Origin: Larix kaempferi
Lineage: Eukaryota; Streptophyta; Pinopsida; Pinales; Pinaceae
DNA length: 64,000 bases
Direction: 5' to 3'
Assembly (NCBI GenBank): GCA_027924585.1
Contig: BSBM01001719.1
Span: forward strand, 9,048,001-9,112,000
Within the stretch, counting starts at the first letter, position 1. The number at the start of each line of letters is the position of its first letter. The position numbers and the translations under genes are program-made. The notes under the pieces were generated by a model that saw only the letters and a list, made by a program, of their open reading frames with translations, did no database searches and was not told where the DNA came from. Below, in pieces: positions 56,168 to 64,000 of this stretch.

Positions 56168-58963
56168 TGTTGGTGTCCATTTTGTCACTATTTTTGATCA
56201 TCAAATATCCTCTGAGTGGCATTAATTGCACTATTTTTGTATAATAAATTAATCTTTTTTCCATTCAGACTGTCAAACAGACTTAGGTATGCATTTATTT
56301 GAACATCATACGAATCGTGAATAATTATCAACATTTTTTAGGATTCATTAACAATTATCTCATATTTCCAGACATGCTTGGCAGTTAGTTTTTTCTCTAC
56401 AAGGTGCAGTCTTCAAATGGACCTTCATTCATAATCGCTTTCACGCCAAAGACGCCAACAACGTTCAACCCATCGTTCAACCCTGCATTCAGTCCGCAGA
56501 ATCATTGGTTGGCATATTCCTGGCCATTAAAGACAGAAACGAACACATGGGTTCGGTTAGCTACTTGGTGGTTATGGTTGATGAGCCTTGGGTCTAGAAG
56601 ATTCGCCTTCCTACCTCCCAAGCTTGACATCACACGATCTCCCCACATCAACACTCCAACATTCCGACTTTCCTGTTCGTCCAACCGGATATCACGCCCT
56701 CCTTCTCACGTCAATGTTCTAGAGGAGCCTCGTCCTCCCACACTTAGTCCACCAACACATTTCTCTGCCTACGTCGACACTCCAACATCACTCTCCTCCA
56801 TCCGTTCAGCTCGCCAGCATATGTTCTTCCCACGACTAAAGGAAACAAACACGCAGCTGTTCGCATCGGATAGGATTGACGCCATGGAACCTGGTAGATG
56901 CCCCTGCGTTTTCATAAGTCATTAGGCAGCCGTTTTACAGTCTTAAAGACCTCTATTTTTAGAGAGGTCGACTATATCGACCTTCTCTCCCATTGTAACA
57001 TTATAAATAGCTGCCTCGTATGGAGAAACGCGAGGATCAGATAGCATATAGGATATACAAAAGATAGCAGTAATTTTTGCATAAACATTGTGTAATTTTC
57101 TCAGTTAATAGAAGCTACTGAATTTTATTGTTGATTCTTTGTTGTTGGTGACTAAGTTGATTTAGTTTCCATCTTTGATTGCTGGGAAGGGCCCCTCATC
57201 AATCAGAGGTTTTGCTTATGTTTGTCTGTATTTTCTTTTTTGCAAATAGCTAGTTTGTTTCCCAGTAAATGTAATTAATTATGTTTTATGTACATGTCAT
57301 TTCCTTCTTTCCCTGTAATCTATATTTTGTTGCAAACTTAATTTGTGTTTTCAGAATTGATAATGGTCGACTAAGCATAGTGTTACAGTTTGTTTCCAGT
57401 TTTCTTCAATTAGATAGAACTTAGTTAGTTTCTCTTTCAAGTTTAGCTAGAATTAGAATTAGTTCTGTTAGTTCTCCTTCTGTAGCTGTAGGTTAAGTTT
57501 TATTCATAGCTTAGTTTTGTTTAACTGTGTTATAGAAGTAGTTTATATTTTAAATAATGATTAGAATAGATTGATTCCTACTATCTTAGCTTCTCAACAG
57601 TCTTCTCACTGACTTCTTTGCATTGTAGGTTCATCTGCACTCGTAAGTTGACATTAAGATCATCAAAAGCGCCTCTTCTTTTGTTTAATTTGTTTTCTTC
57701 CATCTCGACTGTCATTCGGATAGTCATCCGGATCGTCATGTGGACTTTCATTCTTTCTGCACTGTTTTTATGCTTATTTTGAATTCGATTTCTTAGTTTT
57801 TCTTAACTATAATCTTTCTTGCTTCTAATTAGCATTCTTAACCATAATTAGGACCGTGCTTTACATTCCATAAAGTTTTAATTAAATTCTTTCTTGATTT
57901 TGCTTTAACCGTCTTTTAAATTATGTCTTTCGTATTTGATTTACTAATATGTTACTGCTTTAGAATTTATCAGTTTTATTTTTAGTATAGTTTATTACAT
58001 GTTCTTAAGATTTAGTTCAGATTAGAATTAATAATTTCATTCTCCAAGAATTTTAAGTTTTGATAGTTTCTTCATCAAACATAGGATGAGTTTCTCATTC
58101 ATAGATAATGAAGATGTTCATAAAATAGAATTTGGTTCAGAACTAAATATCTTTATCAAGTTTTCTACTTGTTTCCAAATCTAGTTCAGAAATAAATATC
58201 TTTATTAAGTTTTCTACTTGCTTCTAGATTTCATTAGTTTCATATTATTTTGCTTATGGATAGAAGATAGGTCATAATGTTTAAAGTTAACTATAATTGG
58301 TCTCTTTGTAGTTTACATCTCTTTGACGAAATTAGATTAGACTTACTTCCCTTTTGTTTTGCTATTACATTTGAAAGTCATTACGATACATTCACACCAG
58401 TTCCCATTACATTTGACGTATAACATCAAGGAGAATGGAATTAGATGCGTTAGTGTAGTCTTCAATAGTTGTTGAATTCATTAAATAGTTTGTAGTTTTG
58501 TTCTGAATTAATATAGTTTCCTGTTTATGTAATTCATCGTCAGATTGAGTCATTTCATAGATAGGTTTCTAAATTCACTTACAATTGTTTCTAATTCCTA
58601 GATTAGAATATGAAGAATTTATTAAGTAGTTTCCATCTTTATAAAAGGTAATTTTCTTTTTGATCAGTTTTCATCTTTTCCATTATTTAGTCGTAGAGTA
58701 GAATAGTATGACTTGATAATATTCTGATCTGTTAGTCTAGGTAGATTCAGTAGTTCATTTGTTGTCTTTCTGAAGTTTGACTCGGTTTTTCATTTTGAAA
58801 GATCTTTCGATCTTTTCTTTATTAAACATTTATAAGGTTTGAAAAGCCGAAACTTAGGTGTCATTCTACCTCAGCATATACTTTTCCACAACTCTAAGAA
58901 TACCAACACTGGTCGATAATTAAATATTAGGTGTTTTCTTTGAGACAACTCACACACCCAACA
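56168..58963 (+). repeat. Athila-like 3' LTR (2.80 kb)
   Basis: It pairs with 16151-18938. The TATA box is at 57002-57009. It is followed by the second ATTCC (58964-58968). U3 contains a 173-codon open frame (56404-56925) whose counterpart in the 5' LTR is interrupted. Confidence 0.93.
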
Positions 58964-58968
58964 ATTCC

Positions 58969-59111
58969 CGGATCAGAACCTACAATTGAAAGGAACAATA
59001 CAGATGCAAAGAAAATAACTACTGCAATAATCACAACACTTGGAAGCCACTGCGAAAAAATATTTTGGCAGAAATTCCACCCAGCGAGCCCAAGAAAGTG
59101 CTATGGTACCA
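58969..59111 (-). other. Chromo-1 leader start and primer binding site
   Basis: The PBS at 59094-59111 reads TGGTACCATAGCACTTTC on the minus strand, the family initiator-Met site with three changes in its first 13 bases. The leader continues across the Athila insertion at 16150. Confidence 0.85.
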
Positions 59112-59113
59112 GA

Positions 59114-59492
59114 TGTGAGGAACCTCCAACAATTAAATGATGAAAATACATGATATATCAGAAATAGCAGAACACAAAATATATTTATTGATCGCATGCC
59201 ACTTCGAGGGTGAAACCTCCTTTGAGCAAGCTCAATACAAATAACTCAAGGATGGCTTCAATGGCCTCAACACGTACTTATATACTAAGTCTAAGCTAAA
59301 AAACTATTACTCCCCATGAATGTGGGATAATTCAATATACTCATGTGACGACTTATAGAGCATATGTGTCCAACAACAATATACTACAATTTGGGATAAT
59401 ACAATATACTCATGGGACGACTTACAAAGCATATGCATCCAACAACAATGTACTAACAAAGTAAAGAGAAGGGTTGACATGGGTTCCTAACA
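59114..59492 (-). repeat. Chromo-1 5' LTR
   Basis: 379 bp. The minus strand runs from TGTTAGGAACCC to CCTCACA, with the two internal tandem units. It belongs to the same family as 10439, 13061, 51435 and 55664. Confidence 0.88.
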
Positions 59493-59497
59493 TCGAC

Positions 59498-60474
59498 GGA
59501 TATAAACTATAATATCATAGTTAAGCAAGGATGCCCCCTCTCCCACATCCTTTTCGGCATTTACATTGACCAACTAGAAGGTCATTTAGACAAACCAGGT
59601 TGTGCCAACATGCTCTTAGTTGGAATAGTTATTATCCTCTTTCTCTATGTTGAATATATTGTTTGATGGAAAAACACCACTTTGATCTTGATACGTAATT
59701 AATCATTCTTAAATATTTTTTCTCTAATATGGGTATGATTTTAACATTGACAAGACAAAAGTTATGATTATAAAGTCTAAGAAAGACACCTACACTAATT
59801 TTATTCATTACAATAGCAATATGGAGGAAGTGACTTCTTACAAATATATCGGTATTGACATTCACCATAAACTTAATTGGAACTACAACATAGAGAAAAG
59901 GATCAACAGAGGATGGAAAGCCTATTTTAGCCTTGAAAAAAATTGTAAGTCAGCCAACCTCGTCATGTGGGATAAAAAGTTCATATTTTCAACTCTTGTC
60001 ATTCTTGTTATCTTATACAAGTGTGAAGTATGGGACCGCAACATTTCTAGATAATCTTGGAGAAAGATTGAGCAAATCCATAATCTTTTCATAACTTATA
60101 ACCTCCCATTGAGAGCACGGCTATGACTAGGTACCTGATGTACAAGCACAAGATAAATAATATGGGAGATGAGAGACTTCCTAAAATATCTTTAAAATCA
60201 AGTCAAAACCACCACTGCCTCAAACGAGGCCAGTGTAAATATACCATGGCTTGGTTAAATCATTGGGGAATCGATGAAAATGACACTTTGCATAATATCA
60301 TTAATGTCAAAAACATTATTACAACAAAGTTCAAAGAGAAAATATGGTGCAAGAAAGGATTAGAGATGAAAATAAAATTAAGATACTATAAAGAGGTCAT
60401 TAACCCTAATTTGGAAGTTCAAAAGTATCTCTCAATTTTAGTTATCTTAAAGAAGAAAATTAATATATCCAAGA
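59498..60474 (+). pseudogene. LINE (non-LTR) reverse transcriptase remnant
   Basis: Plus-strand segments read VKQGCPLSHILFGIYIDQLE (59518-59580), the start of the palm region. A position near 59645 should read ADD but gives VEY, so the catalytic Asp pair is lost. The LINE thumb/C-terminal blocks follow: TSYKYIGIDIHHKLNWNYNI, GWKAYFSLEKNCKSANL, VILYKCEVWDRNISR, and MTRYLMYKHKINNMGDERLP with MAWLNHWGIDE. Frame breaks occur at 59660, 60052 and elsewhere. The N-terminal part is missing at the Chromo-1 boundary. Confidence 0.85.
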
Positions 60475-62240
60475 TGTAGTGTCCCTTTTTATAAAATTGG
60501 AAAAAATGGGAAAAAATTTCAATTTTTGGCCAATTCGACCCTTAGACTAGTGATGACTCAAAGGATTCCAAATTGGGTCTGAAGGTATTTAAAAGGTATT
60601 AATACATAAACATGAAGTTTATGTATTCTTGGAAACTCTCAAAAGACTTATGCAACATTCATTTAACTTCAGGATAAATTAGGGAATTTTACTAGTAATT
60701 TCGAGGTTCAAACCCCCAAGGGTATAGGTCACTAACGGATTCCCAAAGGCATTACGAACCTACAAAATTTTAGAACGGAGACATTTAATAGTTATAGTAC
60801 TTCAATGGGAACCCAAATGCATCATTAATCAGTTCCTAAAGGCTTCTCCAACTCCAATAAATTAGAGGTTTGTAGACATGTTTTCACATAGGGGGAAATG
60901 ATAGAAAAAATCCACAACTTGTTATGATTTTTGAGATAATTGTTCCAATGACTTGTATAATGTGTATGAAAATTATTCAGTACATTAATGGATCTCCATA
61001 AAACAATAAAATAATATATAATTACTAAAAAAAATCGAAACCCAACAACTTCAAGCTCTCATAACAAGATACAGGGGAAACTGGCACCATTCATGCATAG
61101 TTTGCATTTTTACATAGTTTCACTTGGATTTTAGACCTTAGGTTCTTATGAGCATCAAATAAAGAGTAAATATATCATATTACAAATAAATGGTTCCCCT
61201 TGGAATCCCCCAAAGAGATAATCATCTCACCATGTGCACCCTTCCTCCAAGAGCAAGAATATGAAGGGAAATGTGAGAGAGATGTGGGAGCAAGTTGAAG
61301 AAGAATCGATCACGAGCATCACTGTAGCTTCAACCTAAAGAAAATGAATCCATTTTATCTCCAAATTAAAGGTCTGAATGGACTCTCCAATTTCCAATTA
61401 GGATGGGAATCTTGCACCCTCGAAATTGGTACTAAGGCAAGTAGAGTAAACACTCCACTAGCATGGACAAGCTATGCTCTCCAATTTGCAAAATGAGAAA
61501 TGGTAAAAATCCCATATCCTTAATTTTTATTGTTTTTTATAAACTTCTCAAGTCCTCCATGGTTTGAATTCCTTTCAAAAGCTTCATGCCAACTTGATTT
61601 GGGAATATATTCCAATGTGTTCCACTTGTCCAATAATTCCTTGTCTCAATCTTCCATCAATTTGAATGGGGAAGCATATTGGCTGCCATAACTCCCTTGT
61701 TCGCCCTCTTGGAGGCTACTTTTAGCCTTTACATGTCATATAGGTCATATTTCATCAATCAGGTTTGATCCTTGTCATAAGTGTCATATCATCTTCATCA
61801 TTGTTGTCATAGAAGCTAGGTAATCTAGTCAAAGTGTCTCAATATCTCTAAGATGCCTCTTCCTCTTCCATGGGAGTTACTCTTCCACTCAACTTAGACC
61901 CCCATTGAATCATTCCAAGTATAATGACCTTACAAATCCCCCAATAAAATTATACGCCACCTTGGATTTGAATTGGTGAGAGTAGGATGCCATGTGGCAT
62001 GAGGAATCTTGCTTTGTGTGGGTCCCACACCACCATTGTGCCTTCATGACCAAGTCCCACCTTATTTTCCTATGGTAAAAAGTTATTTATACCCTTTTAA
62101 TAAATTGATTTCAAGCTAATATCCATTTGGGGTTTATTATCTCCCTTATTCCAAATCTAAATGTTTTCATCCCAACCTAGGGAACTAGTAGATTGGTGGA
62201 ATTCTCCCTTCTAGTGATTTATTTGGATGGGGACATTACA
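60475..62240 (-). repeat. LTR of a further minus-strand Gypsy (Gypsy-R)
   Basis: The minus strand starts TGTAATGTCCCC (62240) and ends GGGACACTACA (60475). The near-palindromic 11-base termini and the purine tract just inside (minus GGGTGGGGAGGAT at 62241-62253) define a 1766-bp 3' LTR. No gene lies inside. The partner LTR is outside the window. Confidence 0.75.
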
Positions 62241-62253
62241 ATCCTCCCCACCC

Positions 62254-62847
62254 AATATTGCTTGCCCTCAAGAAATTCTAAATTAGGATGCTTAAAAATT
62301 TGCTCATCTTCCCATGTGGCATCCTCACTTGGAAAATATTTCCATTATACCAAATATTCTCTTATGGTTCTGCTCCTCAATTTTCTTTCTCTTGTCTCAA
62401 ATTTTTTTCAGGAATATGTATGAGTTGTCCTTCATCATCTAATGGAGGGAGTGTTTCTGAAATAGAAATTTGTTGATCAATATCCTTCTTAAGTCATGAA
62501 ACATGAAATAAATTGTGGATTTTTCTACCTTCCGGAATTTCTAACTCATAAGCTACCTCCCCAATTTTTTGAACTATCTTGTATGGACCATAATACCCTG
62601 GTTTAATATTTTCTGATCCTTTCCATTTTAGGAAGGTTTGCTTATATGGATGCAAACTAAAATAAGCCAAATCATTCACTTGAAAATTATTTTCCTCCCT
62701 ATGTTGATCCACATACTGTTTTTGTTGATTTTGGGCAACTTGCAAATTCCCTTTTAGAAGCTTCAAAATATCTTGACTTTCCTCAATCCAATCCTTAGCT
62801 TTTTGGGCTCTACTATCACCAAAAATGTGCTCAACAAAGGTGAGTGC
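62254..62847 (-). pseudogene. pol: Gypsy-R integrase C-terminus and chromodomain
   Basis: From the Copia-2 junction: FVEHIFGDSRAQKAKDWIEE, QKQYVDQHREENNFQVNDLAYF, GPYKIVQKIGEVAYELEIPEG and HNLFHVS. A TGA stands where Cys is usual. A chromodomain follows (EYLV, WKYFPSEDATWEDEQIFKHP), close to the LTR. This is a chromovirus different from Chromo-1/2. It extends beyond the Copia-2 insertion and out of the window. Confidence 0.87.
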
Positions 62848-63537
62848 TATTGATGTATATGTAAATTCGGAATGTATTTCACATATATGTATATTGTATT
62901 CCTATAGAGATGTTAATATTCCTCTATACGAAAGTGTTTATATTCCTATAGAGATGTTATTATTCCTCTATATGGAAGTGTCGTCATTTATATTGTAAGT
63001 GTCGTAACTTATACTTGATGGGTTATTAAACCACCTTGTTGGGGTCGGCCCTGTATAAGTCATGTGGGTCGAAGGGTTATTAGACCACCCTATTGGGGGT
63101 CAGCCATGTGGGTCAAAGGGTTATTAGACCACCCTATTGGGTGTCGGCCCAGTCAACATTATGTTAAGTGGTTAAGTTGAGGCCGACCTAGTTGAGTAAA
63201 GGTCAAGTCAAGGTAGTGTATAAATAGAGAGTGTGTCTCTCTCATTTTACACATTCTATTCTCACACTCACACTTGGGAGAGTGGCGCACTTGTGGAGGA
63301 AGAGGCTCTGCTGCTAGGAGAAGACTATCTCTTGTATTCTGGTTGTATCATTTCTCTATCTATCTCTGAGGAAGTTATTGGGGTTTTTCACCTTTATGGT
63401 TTTCCCCAAGTAAAATCTGTGTCTCTTGTGTGCTTGCATTATTGTGTCCATGATTGATATGTTGTAGATATGCTGTACATGTTGTTCTCTCAGTTAATAT
63501 CCTAGATCAGATTGAAGTAAATTCTGAAAATTTAACA
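62848..63537 (+). repeat. Copia-2 5' LTR
   Basis: 690 bp, homologous to 492-1151. It contains three GGGTTATTA-led tandem units and a TATA box at 63219-63227. Confidence 0.9.
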
Positions 63538-64000
63538 TGGTACCAGAGCTATCCTGAAAGAAGGCATGATATTGTATGACACTTGTTGCACTTACGATGC
63601 TAGGGCTTAATATAGAAAAAACCAGTCATCGTAGCACTTTCGCTATAAATCCATTTTGGAAAAGTTTTCGGATCTGAAACTTTCACAGGTCAAATATCAG
63701 ATCCCCATGTACCTTGTGTCCAAAGAAAAACGTCTAATTCATTGTACTTTGTGATTTATGATCTGTACAATATAGGGTTTCTGCCTCTTCCAGATCTGAG
63801 TAAAAAACAGGTGACCTTGGAAAAAAGGTCATAACTTGGGCTAGGAAGCTCCAAATGGAATTTTGTAAACTGTTATAGGTAGTAAACAGACTGTACTATC
63901 TCAGAAAAATTGTTTAGAGGCCGAAGTTGAACCAGTGACACGTGGCATGCCGTACAAGTTCGCTCTCCTGTTTTATCCCATAAACAGGTCACATTGCGAC
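62848..64000 (+). mobile_element. Copia-2: second element of the Copia-1 family, 5' part
   Basis: The 5' LTR 62848-63537 starts TATTGATG (TG changed to TA) and ends TTTAACA. The PBS TGGTACCAGAGC (one change) is at 63538-63549. The leader is homologous to 1164-1800 of Copia-1 up to the window end. LTR tandem units are at about 63020, 63072 and 63117, and TATAAATAG at 63219. It differs from Copia-1 at many sites and has an extra duplicated tract at 62935-62980, so it is an older or separate lineage. No coding domain is reached. Confidence 0.9.

Larger units (their letters stand above)
16151..58963 (+). mobile_element. Athila-like Ty3/Gypsy element, complete ends, two later insertions inside
   Basis: The LTRs at 16151-18938 and 56168-58963 both start TGTTGGTGTCC and end ACCCAACA. 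A tRNA-Asp-type PBS, gag, pol, an extra downstream ORF and a polypurine tract lie between them. The 5-bp duplication ATTCC is at 16146-16150 and 58964-58968, and the flanking Chromo-1 leader is continuous across it. Own sequence is 16151-26601, 49306-51434 and 56072-58963 (about 15.5 kb). ArgGypsy-A (26602-49300) and Chromo-2 (51435-56066) are insertions. LTRs differ noticeably (roughly one difference in ten bases in the first 250), so this insertion is old. Confidence 0.93.
10439..59492 (-). mobile_element. Chromo-1: old chromovirus (Ty3/Gypsy) that holds the nest
   Basis: On the minus strand: 5' LTR 59114-59492, initiator-Met PBS 59094-59111, leader (58969-59093, continuing at 16150-15312), gag, CCHC knuckle, protease and the start of RT (15311-13440). 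A break filled by a head-to-head fragment follows, then the integrase C-terminus with chromodomain (about 11745-10830) and the 3' LTR (10439-10805). The same order, uninterrupted at the leader, is seen in Chromo-2. The terminal flanks (TTGAA and TCGAC) are not an exact target duplication, so pairing of the two LTRs rests on orientation, family and internal order. Confidence 0.8.

Noticed and set aside
10434-59497. TTGAA/TCGAC as a target duplication of Chromo-1
   Set aside because: Two of five bases differ; the element is old, but this is too weak to count as evidence.

Overview
The window is repeat-dense nuclear DNA from a seed plant. The evidence is its plant-type LTR retrotransposons: Ty1/Copia with an initiator-Met primer site, Ty3/Gypsy chromoviruses, an Athila-like Gypsy with a tRNA-Asp-type primer site, and large Gypsy elements with a tRNA-Arg-type primer site. 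A plant LINE fragment is also present. The size and age range of the nest would fit a very large genome such as a gymnosperm's, but nothing here proves the species. I found no cellular protein gene, rRNA, tRNA or CRISPR array. Essentially every interpretable stretch is a mobile element or its remnant.

Layout. 1-10422: a minus-strand Gypsy ('ArgGypsy-0', 5' LTR 9462-10422) running off the left edge. Its gag is split by a young, coding-defective Copia element, Copia-1 (492-7576, target duplication GTCCT). 10439-59492: an old minus-strand chromovirus ('Chromo-1') that holds the rest of the nest. It contains a head-to-head fragment of the same family (about 11746-13439). It also contains a complete plus-strand Athila-like element (16151-58963, target duplication ATTCC on copies 42.8 kb apart). 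The Athila-like element holds two insertions. One is ArgGypsy-A (26602-49300, minus, duplication TGAGG), whose gag is split by ArgGypsy-B (33968-46411, minus, duplication AGGCT). The other is Chromo-2 (51435-56066, minus, duplication TCCTC). 59498-60474: LINE reverse transcriptase remnant. 60475-62847: 1.77-kb LTR plus integrase/chromodomain tail of another minus-strand Gypsy, cut by Copia-2, whose 5' LTR (62848-63537) and leader run off the right edge.

How it fits together. Taking out each insertion together with one copy of its target duplication makes the host sequence continuous. In three cases the host reading frame also continues (gag of ArgGypsy-0, gag of ArgGypsy-A, extra ORF of the Athila-like element), which supports the boundaries independently. 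Coding regions are mostly broken. ArgGypsy-B has the fullest gag-PR-RT-RH-INT, with a few nonsense codons and a frameshift. ArgGypsy-A has lost RT-RH-INT. Chromo-2 has lost RT, the integrase core and the chromodomain. Copia-1 keeps only an open RNase H yet has near-identical LTRs, so it must have been copied in trans.

The most unusual coding feature is in the ArgGypsy family. Besides the usual gag zinc knuckle, it has two more CCHC knuckles in a long proline-rich linker between protease and reverse transcriptase. One of these looks like a duplicate of the gag knuckle. Other family-level features are CpG-rich minisatellites in the leader next to the primer site, a conserved leader block, and 150-bp tandem repeats in the 3' non-coding region.
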